NCBI GenBank assembly: GCA_024123955.1
Contig: CP099652.1
Span: 2,604,001 to 2,668,000 of the forward strand
DNA length: 64,000 nt
Direction: 5' to 3'
Source: Oxalobacteraceae bacterium OTU3CINTB1
Lineage (GTDB): Bacteria; Pseudomonadota; Gammaproteobacteria; Burkholderiales; Burkholderiaceae_D
Below are positions 47,808-56,700 of this stretch, in pieces. Both the position numbers and the translations under genes were made by a program. Numbering within the stretch: the first letter of the stretch is position 1; every line of letters begins with the position of its first letter. Under the pieces are notes generated by a model. The model was not told the origin of the DNA. It saw only the letters and a program-made list of their open reading frames with translations, and ran no database searches.

Positions 47808-49387
47808 ACGTTTGGCATTAACGGCCGAAGTTGCTGGTCCAGTTTCATGAAATCCAGCGGCTTGGTGAAGTGCAGGTCGAAGCCGGCGTCCCTGGCGGCC
47901 TGCTTGTCCGATTCCTGGCCCCAGCCGGTCGCGGCGACCAGCGCGATTTCGCAGCCCCACGGCTCGCTGCGGATCTTCCGCGCCAGATCGTAGCCGTTCA
48001 TGTCCGGCAGGCCGATGTCCAGGATGGCGGCCTGCGGAAGCGACTCGGCGATCGCGCGCAAGGCCTGCTGCCCATTGTTGGCGACGATCGTCCTGTAGCC
48101 CAGCATTTCCATCGCCGCCGCCAGCGTCTCGGCCGCGTCGACATTGTCGTCGACGATGACGATGCTCGCCGCGAGGCTGCTAGTTGCGGGCGGCGGCGGC
48201 GGTTCCTCTTCCACCGCGTCCGCTGGCGGCTCGATCAAGGGCAGGCGGACCGTGAAACAGCTGCCATGGCCGACACCGGCGCTGTGCGCCGAGACCTCGC
48301 CGCCATGCAGCGCGACCAGGCCCTTCACCAGCGACAGGCCGATCCCCAAGCCGCCCTGGGCGCGGTCCAATGCCGGCGTCAGCTGCGAGAACATGTCGAA
48401 AATATTGCCGAGCTGGTCCGCCGGGATGCCCATGCCGTCGTCGATCACCTGGATCACCGCGCTGCCGTCGGACACGTGCGCGACCAGTTCGATATAGGCG
48501 CCCCGGTGGCTGTATTTGCTGGCGTTGTTGAGCAGGTTGGCGACGATCTGCGTCACCCGCGCCCGGTCGACGTTGCCCCACATCGCGCCGGCCGGCAGAT
48601 CGATGCGCAGCGACTGGCCGGCCGCGTGGATCGATGACATCGCCTCTTCGACGGCGAACTTGAGCGTCTGCGCCAGGTCGGCCGGTTCCAGCCGCAGGTC
48701 GATCTTGCCCTGGCTGATGCGCGATACGTTCATCAGGTCGTCCACCAGCCGCGTCATTTGCGCGACCTGGCGCGTCAGCACCCCCAGCTCGCGCCCCGAC
48801 GGCGGCGCGTCGGCGCCGCGCAATTCCATGGTGGCGATGACGTTGGCCATCGGTGCCAGCGGATTGCGCAGCTCGTGCGCCAGGGTGGCGAGGAATTCGT
48901 CTTTGCGGCGGTCCTCGGCGGCCATGGCGCCGTTGGCCTGGCGCAGCCGGGCCTGCGCCAGTTCCAGGTCGTTGGTGGCCGCCTCCGCCTTGGCGCGCGC
49001 CGCCAGCAGTTCCCGCTCGTAGAGCTTGCGATCGGCCGCCATCAACAGCGCGATTTCATCCTGCACCACGCCGTTGCGCTCGCGCCGGATCGCGCTCAGC
49101 ATCATCGGGATGCGCCGTCCGTCCTTGTGCAGCAGGTCCAGCTGGACCTCGGACACCGAGCCTTGCATTTGCAGCAGCGGCGTCCAATGTGTTTGCAAGA
49201 ACACGCGGGCGCCCATGGGCATGAGGTCGGGAAATCGCTTATGGCCGATCAGCTCGGCCAAATCGTAGCCCAGCCAGCGCGACACGGTGGCGTTGGCGCG
49301 CAGCAGCGTGCCGTGTGGCGCGGCGATCAGCAGGCCGCACGGCGCGTCCTCCCACAGGTCCCAGGCCGAACTGCGGCGCTCGCGCAT
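47792..49387 (-). CDS. PAS-domain hybrid sensor histidine kinase with receiver domain
   Basis: A 531-residue cytoplasmic hybrid kinase with no membrane segment. It has a PAS domain (about residues 8-115), a short coiled coil, HisKA with His171 (FLATLAHELRNPLAP), HATPase (N box NLLNNASKYS about 284, DDGMGIP, GGLGIGLSL) and a C-terminal receiver domain with Asp457 (AAILDIGLPDMNGYD). It starts 4 nt after the stop of an RsbQ-like hydrolase gene, without a good ribosome-binding site, so translation is likely coupled. In Bacillus, RsbQ feeds a signal to a PAS domain in RsbP; here the PAS partner is a kinase. The stop codon is inside the REP-type repeat. Confidence 0.92.
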   Translation of the reverse strand: MRERRSSAWDLWEDAPCGLLIAAPHGTLLRANATVSRWLGYDLAELIGHKRFPDLMPMGARVFLQTHWTPLLQMQGSVSEVQLDLLHKDGRRIPMMLSAIRRERNGVVQDEIALLMAADRKLYERELLAARAKAEAATNDLELAQARLRQANGAMAAEDRRKDEFLATLAHELRNPLAPMANVIATMELRGADAPPSGRELGVLTRQVAQMTRLVDDLMNVSRISQGKIDLRLEPADLAQTLKFAVEEAMSSIHAAGQSLRIDLPAGAMWGNVDRARVTQIVANLLNNASKYSHRGAYIELVAHVSDGSAVIQVIDDGMGIPADQLGNIFDMFSQLTPALDRAQGGLGIGLSLVKGLVALHGGEVSAHSAGVGHGSCFTVRLPLIEPPADAVEEEPPPPPATSSLAASIVIVDDNVDAAETLAAAMEMLGYRTIVANNGQQALRAIAESLPQAAILDIGLPDMNGYDLARKIRSEPWGCEIALVAATGWGQESDKQAARDAGFDLHFTKPLDFMKLDQQLRPLMPNVGGQV

Positions 49388-49391
49388 GGGG

Positions 49392-50192
49392 TCAGCGCAG
49401 CCCGGCCAGATAGGCGCGCATGGCGTCGATACTGGCGGCGGGCGCGCTCAGGTGCGGGCAGTGCCCGACGTTCTCGATCATCGCCAACTGGCTGCCGGGA
49501 ATGGCGCGGTGGATGAAATCGCCCACTTCCTTCGGGGCGATCAGGTCGTCGGTGCATTGCAGGATCAGGGTAGGGGTGGTCGACTTGGCCAGGTCGGCGC
49601 GGTGGTCCGACAGGAAGGTGACGCGCGCGAAGTGCTTGGCAATGTCTGGATCGGTGCGGCAAAAGCTGTTGGTCAGTTCCACGCCCAGTTCCGGCGTGTC
49701 GGGCGCGCCCATGATGGCCGGGGCCATGTTGCTCGACCAGCCGAGGTAATTGCTCTCCATCGTGTCGAGCAGGTCGTCGATGTCCGCGCGCGAGAAGCCG
49801 CCCCGGTAGTTCTCGTCGTCTATGTAGCACGCGGACGGGCCCACCATGATTTGCGCGGCGAACTTGGACGCCGCCACGTTGGAGGCGAGCAGACCGATCA
49901 TGGCGCTGACCGAGTGGCCGACGAAGACCACCGGCCCGGCCGCATAGTGGTCGACGATCTCCAGCAGGTCGTCGGCGTAGCCTTGCAGGGTGGAATATTT
50001 GGTTTTGTCGTAGGCCAACAGGTCCGAGCCGCCGCTGCCGACCAGATCGAATAACACCAGCTTGTACTGGTCCTGGAAGGCTGGGACCAGATGGCGCCAC
50101 ATGCTTTGGTCGCAACCGAAACCGTGGACCAACACCATGGTCGCGTCGCCATCGCCATGGACGTTGATATTGTTGCGGGTTTTCAGCTGCAT
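49392..50192 (-). CDS. RsbQ-like alpha/beta hydrolase
   Basis: A 266-residue alpha/beta hydrolase of the RsbQ/KAI2/D14 group. The oxyanion region VLVHGFGCDQSMW (about residues 20-32), the nucleophile Ser94 in VGHSVSAMIG, Asp216 in CTDDLIAP and His244 in NVGHCPHLSAP make a complete triad with the RsbQ-type spacing and the GHSVSA variant of the elbow. RsbQ makes or processes an unknown small molecule sensed by a partner PAS domain. The downstream gene encodes a PAS-histidine kinase. No signal peptide; cytoplasmic. Confidence 0.88.
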   Translation of the reverse strand: MQLKTRNNINVHGDGDATMVLVHGFGCDQSMWRHLVPAFQDQYKLVLFDLVGSGGSDLLAYDKTKYSTLQGYADDLLEIVDHYAAGPVVFVGHSVSAMIGLLASNVAASKFAAQIMVGPSACYIDDENYRGGFSRADIDDLLDTMESNYLGWSSNMAPAIMGAPDTPELGVELTNSFCRTDPDIAKHFARVTFLSDHRADLAKSTTPTLILQCTDDLIAPKEVGDFIHRAIPGSQLAMIENVGHCPHLSAPAASIDAMRAYLAGLR

Positions 50193-50311
50193 AGAATTTT
50201 TGTCCAGGACATTGATGTCGCTTTGGCAAGCTCAAGAGTGGCAAGGATATCATCAAACGCGCAAGGCTAGCGACGAGATAGTCGTGGCGCGCGGGTCGAT
50301 GCTGAAAACGG

Positions 50312-50349
50312 AAAAGCCGTTGATTCCTTTGCAAGAATCAACGGCTTTT
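50312..50349 (-). terminator. Terminator of the initiator tRNA gene
   Basis: A 15-bp perfect stem (AAAAGCCGTTGATTC) with an 8-nt loop, ending in TTTT on the minus strand, 7 nt after the tRNA end. Confidence 0.88.
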
Positions 50350-50355
50350 TGAATT

Positions 50356-50432
50356 TGGTTGCGGGGACAGGATTTGAACCTGTGACCTTCGGGTTATGAG
50401 CCCGACGAGCTGCCAGACTGCTCCACCCCGCG
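50356..50432 (-). tRNA. tRNA-fMet (CAU), initiator
   Basis: 77 nt including encoded CCA. The anticodon loop CTCATAA gives CAU. The unpaired C1-A72 end of the acceptor stem and three consecutive G-C pairs (GGG/CCC) in the anticodon stem identify the initiator. Confidence 0.97.
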
Positions 50433-50493
50433 TCTGAGGCCCAAATTATACACAGGCCTGACTCGATCCGCAAGGGCCAATATTTTCTCCGGC

Positions 50494-51663
50494 TTACGCG
50501 GCGGCCAAACGCCACAGCGACGTCACCTCGGCGGCGCGCGCCGCGTGCAGCGGATCGGTCGTGTCGGCCGCGCGCGGATGCGTCGGGCGCACGTCGTGAC
50601 GGTCGAGCACCTTGAGGCCGGCGGCGGCGATCCACGCCATCAGCTCCTCGCGCGGACGCAGGCCCAGGTGCTCGGCCAGGTCGGAGAGGATCAGCCAGCC
50701 TTCGCCGCCCGGCGTCAGGTGGTCGGCCAGGCCGGCCAGGAAGCCGCGCAGCATGCGGCTGTCGGGATCGTAAACGGCGTATTCGATGGGCGAGCTCGGC
50801 CGTGCGGGCACCCACGGCGGGTTACACACCACCAGCGGCGCGCGGCCTTCGGGGAACAGGTCCGTTTGCAGCAGTTCGACTTGGCCGTCCAGATCGAGGC
50901 GCGCCAGGTTTTCGCGCGCGCAGCTGAGCGCGCGCGGGTCCTGGTCGGTGCCGATCACGCGGGCGACGCCGCGCTTGGCCAGCACCGCCGACAGCACGCC
51001 GGTGCCGGCGCCGATGTCATAAGCCAGCTTGACGCCGGCCGGCAGCGGCGTATTGGCCACCAGCTCGACGTATTCGCCGCGCACCGGCGAGAACACGCCG
51101 TAGTGCGGGTGGATGCGTGCGTCCAGCGCAGGAATCTCGACGCCGGTGCGGCGCCATTCGTGGGCGCCGATCAGGCCAAGCAGCTCGCGCAGCGAGGCGA
51201 TGAACGGTTCTTCGAAGCGGCCGTAGGCTTCGTTGCAGGCCAGTTGCACATCCGGCGCGCGGCGCAGCGGGATGGTATAGCCGGCGTCGAAGGGGATCAG
51301 CAGCATGGCCAGGGTGCGGGCGCGCTGCGATTGCGCCTGGCGGTGAAGGTGGAACGCTTCGGTCGGCGTGGCCGGAGCCTTGGCCGGCTTGGCTTTTTTG
51401 GACGGTTTGCCTTTGACGTCGGCGCGGCGGGCCAGCGCTTGCAGCAGCTGGCGGGCGTTCTGGAAGTCGCCGCGCCACAGCAGGGCCGTGCCTTCGCAGG
51501 CCAGGCGGTAGGCGACATCGGCGTTGGTGCGGTCGTCGGCGATCATCACGCGCTTGGGCGGCGGCATGCCGGCCTCGGAGCGCCAGCGCGCGGAGCATTG
51601 CACGCCGTTTTCCTCCCAGTGTATCTGCTGCGGAATCGGGGAGGAGGGAGTTTGTACGGGCAT
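50494..51663 (-). CDS. Class I SAM-dependent methyltransferase (N5-Gln/N6-Ade type)
   Basis: A 389-residue methyltransferase. The N-terminal 180 residues form an accessory region with a Lys/Pro-rich linker. The Rossmann domain has motif I YDIGAGTGVLSAVLA (about residue 217), the acidic GTDQDPRAL and motif IV VVCNPPWVP (about 283). The NPPW motif is that of enzymes acting on planar amino groups such as HemK/PrmC, RsmC-like and N6-adenine methyltransferases. The substrate cannot be chosen from sequence. The ATG at 51663 is used; an in-frame TTG lies three codons upstream. Confidence 0.88.
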   Translation of the reverse strand: MPVQTPSSPIPQQIHWEENGVQCSARWRSEAGMPPPKRVMIADDRTNADVAYRLACEGTALLWRGDFQNARQLLQALARRADVKGKPSKKAKPAKAPATPTEAFHLHRQAQSQRARTLAMLLIPFDAGYTIPLRRAPDVQLACNEAYGRFEEPFIASLRELLGLIGAHEWRRTGVEIPALDARIHPHYGVFSPVRGEYVELVANTPLPAGVKLAYDIGAGTGVLSAVLAKRGVARVIGTDQDPRALSCARENLARLDLDGQVELLQTDLFPEGRAPLVVCNPPWVPARPSSPIEYAVYDPDSRMLRGFLAGLADHLTPGGEGWLILSDLAEHLGLRPREELMAWIAAAGLKVLDRHDVRPTHPRAADTTDPLHAARAAEVTSLWRLAAA

Positions 51664-51721
51664 GTCAGGCAATCGGTAAAGAAGCGGCTAGGCGGATGTA
51701 ATGATGAGAAAAAAACAAGCA

Positions 51722-51760
51722 CAAAAAACGCCGGGGATGCGTATCATCCCTGCGGCGTTT
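51722..51760 (-). terminator. Rho-independent terminator
   Basis: On the minus strand AACGCCG/CGGCGTT stem with inner GGATG/CATCC pairs and a TTTTTTG tail, about 33 nt after the stop of the 338-aa hypothetical gene. Confidence 0.8.
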
Positions 51761-51792
51761 CCGTGTGTCGAGGCGCTTATTATACTTGGCGG

Positions 51793-52809
51793 TCAGCTGG
51801 CGGCGGTGCCGGCGCCTTTGCCGTCATCGGCGGCGACGGTGGCGGGCGGCGCCGAGTCGGCATCGGCTGCGGCCAAGGCGGCCGGTTTGGCCGCTTCAAC
51901 CGCCGGATCGACGGCGCCGGACGGGCCGCCGGTCACCTTGTCGGCGGCGCCGGCCTGGCCGCCATACGCGGCGGCCGATTTGGCCTGGTCGGCCGGGGTC
52001 GGCGCGGTGTAGGTGTTGGTGCTGGCTTCCTTGCTGTCGACCAGATTGAGCAGCCGCAGCGAGAGGCTGCGCAGCGCGTTGCGGTCGACGGCGTCGCCGT
52101 TTTGGCTACCGTCGTCGCCGGTGGTGGACAGCGCCGATTGAAGATCGCGGCCGATCAGCTGGAACAGGTCCGCCAGGGTGCCGGCGAAGTCGATGTTCGG
52201 CAGCTGGACGCTCGGCAGGTCGACCGTTTGCGGCTTGTTGCCGGCCTTGTCGCCGGCGCGGTCGTTGGCACGCTCGCTGGCGTTGTTGCCAATCTTGTCG
52301 GCCTTGGGCGCGTTGCCGCCGGTGGTTTGGCTGGCGGCTGCGTCGAGCTGGTACTCGTATTTGACTTCGACCTCGAAGTCGAACTTGCGGCCGTCGGCGG
52401 TGGTGATCGTGCCCTTGCCGATGAAGTGCGCGCTGTCGTTCAAGCTGAAGGCGGCCAGCGAGCGGGTACCGTTGGGCCCCGAGCTTTGCTGCACGCCGAG
52501 CGCGTAGCTGGACGAGGCGTCCAGGCTGGCCGAGTCGAAGTCGATGGTGGCGCCTTTGGCGTCGTCGCCGAACAGGGCCTGGGTGAAGCTGTTCATCAGG
52601 TCTTCGGCGAAATCGACGGTGGCGGTGCCGACCGAGGCGACACGTTTTTGCATGTCCAGCGCGTTGCTGGACAGGGAAAGCGGCGAGGACGCTGCGCTGT
52701 TGCTCTTTTGCGTGGCGGGCGTGCCGGTGGTCTTGCCGTCGTTTTGCGGCGTGGCGGCAGTGTAGGACGCCGGCAAAGCACGGGCGCCGAGTGCGGAGAG
52801 AGTGGACAT
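51793..52809 (-). CDS. Hypothetical protein, 338 aa, Ala/Ser/Asp-rich
   Basis: A hydrophilic protein without signal peptide or membrane segment. A central region (about residues 55-155) looks folded: SNALDMQKRVASVGTATVDF, FAEDLMNSFTQALFGDD, then GTRSLAAFSLNDSAHFIGKG and FDFEVEVKYEYQLD, an alternating beta pattern. A second helical region (PNIDFAGTLADLFQLIGRDL) follows a charged linker, and the C-terminal 80 residues are low-complexity. It resembles unannotated proteins of Oxalobacteraceae with a DUF5610-like flavour, but I cannot assign it. A terminator follows; upstream is a small zinc-ribbon gene. Confidence 0.7.
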   Translation of the reverse strand: MSTLSALGARALPASYTAATPQNDGKTTGTPATQKSNSAASSPLSLSSNALDMQKRVASVGTATVDFAEDLMNSFTQALFGDDAKGATIDFDSASLDASSSYALGVQQSSGPNGTRSLAAFSLNDSAHFIGKGTITTADGRKFDFEVEVKYEYQLDAAASQTTGGNAPKADKIGNNASERANDRAGDKAGNKPQTVDLPSVQLPNIDFAGTLADLFQLIGRDLQSALSTTGDDGSQNGDAVDRNALRSLSLRLLNLVDSKEASTNTYTAPTPADQAKSAAAYGGQAGAADKVTGGPSGAVDPAVEAAKPAALAAADADSAPPATVAADDGKGAGTAAS

Positions 52810-52876
52810 GGCAGTTTCCGTTTAGTAATACTTATATAACGGTCGTCCGCCGGAAAACTTGAGGGCCGACCGTCTA

Positions 52877-53086
52877 TTAGTGGTGGTGGGTCCAGCCTTC
52901 AGGCGCCGCGAGGTAGGACGCGACCGCGTCTTTTTGGCCGATGGCGTGGTGTTTTACCTCGCCGCAGGCGCAAATGCCCAGGTAAGGCTGGATGTGCGAA
53001 CAGGCCGAGACTTTCTGCAGGCGGACTTGTACCGCCTTGGCGCACTTGGCGCATTTGAAGGTGAGGGTGCGTGGTGCTTTTAACAT
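52877..53086 (-). CDS. Small zinc-ribbon-like protein, 69 aa
   Basis: A basic mini-protein starting MLKAPRTLTFKCAKCAKAV. Cys pairs CAKC and CAC, plus a lone Cys-Ser-His, could bind one zinc ion. It ends with a His cluster (GWTHHH). Function unknown. The ATG at 53086 is chosen because the longer frame overlaps the next gene upstream and adds basic, unconserved sequence. It lies between the 338-aa hypothetical gene and the SprA-like gene on the same strand. Confidence 0.6.
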   Translation of the reverse strand: MLKAPRTLTFKCAKCAKAVQVRLQKVSACSHIQPYLGICACGEVKHHAIGQKDAVASYLAAPEGWTHHH

Positions 53087-53141
53087 GATTGATTCCGGAA
53101 GCGGGAGGCGAAGGCGGGATTTTATCACTCGCCTGCGGCTC

Positions 53142-53729
53142 TTATGCATAGACATTCAGCGCGGGCTGAGACACCGGTTCGGCGCCGTAAGCGCGGCGCA
53201 TGCGCTCCGATGCGGTCGATTGCGTTTGTTGCCCGGTAGCGCCTGTCGCCTCCTGTGACTGCTGCTGCGCCAGTTCCGCGCGGGCCTGGGTTTCCATTTG
53301 CTGCGCCTGGGCGGCCACGGCGCGGTCGGGGCCGGACGGCCCGGCCGGCGCCAGCGCCGCCGCCTGGATGGTCGCCGCGCGGGCGATGGTTTCCTCGGGC
53401 GTGCCGCCGGGCGAGGTGTCGATCTGCACTTCGCCGCCGATAGCGTAATTGACGCCATTCGGGCCGCGCTGATAGGTATAGGACGCGCCGGAAACGGCCA
53501 GGCCGCCGGCCGCCGCCAAATGCGCCTGCCCGTGCTGGCGCACCTCGGCGTCGCGCGCTTTGAGCTCGTCAATCAGTTTCAGTGCTTCGGGTGTCAGCGT
53601 GGTGGTGGAGGCGCCACCGGTGGCGGCGGTCCTGGAATCGACCGGCGCGGACGCATCCTCCCGCGACCGGGGCGCTGCGCGCTCGGGCGGCTGGATCGCG
53701 GAACTGGTTGATATGGCGCCAATGCTCAT
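53142..53729 (-). CDS. SprA-related / CJM1_0395-type putative metalloprotease with altered HExxH motif
   Basis: A 195-residue protein. The core LTPEALKLIDELKARDAEVR (in part), followed by GGLAVSGASYTYQRGPNG and YAIGGEVQIDTSPGGTPEET, is the signature of the SprA-related putative metalloprotease family. In that family the helix continues as HEQAH. Here residues 66-70 are HGQAH: codon 67 (53529-53531, minus strand) reads GGG instead of GAG. Loss of the catalytic Glu predicts an inactive protein unless it is a sequencing error. The C-terminal third is Gln/Ala-rich. Located downstream of sbcC. Confidence 0.8.
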   Translation of the reverse strand: MSIGAISTSSAIQPPERAAPRSREDASAPVDSRTAATGGASTTTLTPEALKLIDELKARDAEVRQHGQAHLAAAGGLAVSGASYTYQRGPNGVNYAIGGEVQIDTSPGGTPEETIARAATIQAAALAPAGPSGPDRAVAAQAQQMETQARAELAQQQSQEATGATGQQTQSTASERMRRAYGAEPVSQPALNVYA

Positions 53730-53781
53730 GAAAGTCGCTTCCGAACTGGAGCACTAATAATAGCAAATTGTGGCGCCACCC

Positions 53782-56700
53782 TTACATAACCGTGATGGTG
53801 CTGCGGCCGCCGGCGGACGGCTGCACCAGGATCTTGGTGGCGATCCGCTCCGTCATCTCCTGCACGTGGGAGATGACGCCGACCTTGCGACCCATGGCCT
53901 GCAAGCCGTCCAGCGCATCCATGGCGACGCGCAGCGTTTCCGCATCGAGGCTGCCGAAGCCTTCGTCGATGAACAGCGATTCGACCCGCACCCGGTTCGA
54001 CGACAGCGAGGCCAGTCCCAGGGCCAGCGCCAGCGACACCAGGAACGATTCGCCGCCCGATAGCGAATGCACGGAGCGCATTTCGCCGCCCATGTCCTGG
54101 TCGCGCACCAGTAGTGCCAGCGAAGGGCTGGCCGGATTGTTGATGCGTTCCAGTTGATAGCGCCGCGCGAGGTGGTTCAGGTGGGCGTTGGCGTAGCCGA
54201 GAAGTACGTCCAGCGTGAACTGCTGCGCGTAGTTGCGGAACTTCTTGCCGTCGGCCGAGCCAATCAAATCGCTCATGCGCGACCAGCGCTGTTCGATTGC
54301 TTCCTGTTGTTCGATTTCCACCAGCATCGCCTGCGATTGCCGGCGCTTGGCGTCGTCCTGCGCCAGCGCCAGTTGCAGCGCGGTCGCGGCATCGTGGACG
54401 GCTTTACGTTCGGCCATCAGTTCATTGAGGGCTGAGGCAAGGGCGGCGACCGGCGAGTCCGGGAGGTCGGGAATATCGGCCGGATCGGGCGTTTCGTCTT
54501 CCGTCGTCACCGTCTTGGGCATGCGGGTTGGCGGCGCCGACAACTGGTGCTGTTCGCGCTGGCGTTGACGTTCCTTCAAAACGGTGACGGCGTTGTCGGC
54601 GGCGCGGTCGATGGCTTGCAGCGCGTCGCGCCGGGCGTCGATGTCGTCGGCGGTGTGGGCGAGCAGGGCGTGCAGCTGGTCGAGATCGCGCAGATGATGT
54701 TCGTCGTCGTCGGCGGGCTGGCGCTGCTGGAATGCCGCCAGCCAGTCTTCCAGATTCCTGGCGGCTGCCGTGGCGGCGTCGCGCAACGCGGCAAGACGAT
54801 GGCCGGCTTGCGCCAGCGCCTCGTCCAACCTTGTTCTGGTTTGCGTGGCCTGCTGGACCGCCTGCTGGCGGCTGGATAACTGCGACCTGGCGCCGTCGAT
54901 GGCGGTGAGGAGCGCCTGTTCGACTTCGCGCACTTGCTTGCCGCCCCATAGTTCCATGCGCTGCTCCTGCATGGCGCGCAGCGCGGCGTCGGCGACGTTC
55001 CAGGCTTCGCGGGCGCCGAGCGCGTCTTGGCCGGTCTTGGCCAGGGCATCGTTCAAGCCTTTCAGCTCGACGTCGATGGTGGCCATGGCGGCGCTGCGCT
55101 CATCGTAGGCGGCGCGCTGTGCCAGCCACTGCTTGCTTTCGGCCTGGCGCGCCGCGTGGAAGCGGGCGGGCCCGGTTTTCCAGTCGTCCTTCCATTCGTC
55201 GCTTGGGATGTCGCCGCCGCTGAAGGCTGCGTCCAGGTCCGACAGCAGCGCGCTCAGTGTCAGCGCGACTTCGATGCGCTGGTCTTCGAGCGCCTTGTAT
55301 TCTGTATTGGCCAGTGCCAGCGCGGTCTGCGCGCTTGACGCCACACCTTGCAGACGCGCGTGCTCCGCCGACGCCACATCCCAGGCCGATTGCGCCTGGT
55401 CGCGGGCATTGCGGGCGGCGTGCAGCGCGCGTTCCTGCCGCTCGGCCGCTTGCAGGGCCGTACGGGCAGCCTCCAGTTCGGACGTGAACCAGTCGGTGCG
55501 CTCGGATTCCGCCGGCAGTTCGGACGGCGAGACGCCGGCGGCTGCGACCAGCGGGTGCGCGCTCCACGCCGCGCGTATTTTTTCCAGTGCCTGCTGCACG
55601 CCACGGCCTTCGGTCGTCAGCACTTGCAGCTGATCCAGGCTGGCCTGCACGGTCGCGCGTTGGGCGGCCTGCCGATTGACGTTGGACTCCATTTGCCGGC
55701 GGCAGCGGTTGACTTCGTCCTGCAGCCCGCCGAGCATCGCCTGCAGCGGTCCGTCGTTATGGCGGTAGGGGTGTTCGTGCGCGCCGCACACCGGGCAGGG
55801 CGTGTCGTCTTCCAGCGAGGCCCGCAGCGATTCGACGTTCTCCGCGCACGCGGCCTCCGCCAGCTTCAGCGAGCGCTCGGCCTGCGAGAAGGCGCCGAGA
55901 ATGGCGATGTTTTCCTGCTGCGCCGCCGCCAGTTGCTGTTCGGCCGCCTCCATCGCCTGCCGCAGTTGCGCCGACTGCGCCGAGATCTGCGCGCCGCGCT
56001 GCTGGCGGGCTTCCAGCTCTATCCATATTTTTTCGGCGCCGGCCAGCAGGTCGCGGCGCTGCTCCCCGCCGCTGCGCGTCGCTTGCAACTGCTCGGCGGA
56101 GAACGCGGCCAGCGCCTGTGCGGCGTCCTGGCGCCGGGCCTCCAGCGTTTGCAGCACGGCGTTCGAGGTCGCCAGCTTGGCGCTGGCGTCGGCCTCTTCG
56201 TCGCGGTGGGCCTTGGCGTTGCGCTGCACGCGGGCGACCGCGTTGCCGAGTTTTTCCGCCTGCGACGCGGCCTGGCCGGCCTGCACAAACAGCACGTCCC
56301 AGCGCTCCCACGATTGCGCCAGGGTTTTCCACTGTTTGTGCTGGCCCAGCCAGGTGACGCCGGCCGTTTGCTGCGCGTCCAGGCGCACGCGCTCGTCCTG
56401 CTTGGACTGCATCGCCGATTTGGCGGCGGCATCGGCTTGCTCGGCCTTTTCGCATGCGGCGGACGCCTGGCGGTAGGCCGGCAACATCGCTTCGATGCGC
56501 GCATCCAGCGCCTTGGCCTGGTCGAGCAGCGGCGCGGCGGCGCGTTGGGCGTTCTCCGCTTCCAGCAGTTGCGTGGCGGCCTGCGTGTGCGCGGCGTCGG
56601 CGCGTTCCAGTTCCAGCGCTGCCTCGGCGGCCGCCTGGGTGCTGGCGGCGATGGCGGCCTGGGTGGCGGCGATGTCGGCGTCGATGCGGCGGATGTCGTC

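Noticed and set aside
50545..52839. 764-codon open frame on the plus strand
   Set aside because: It spans the antisense of the methyltransferase gene, a terminator and another gene; composition is that of a GC shadow.
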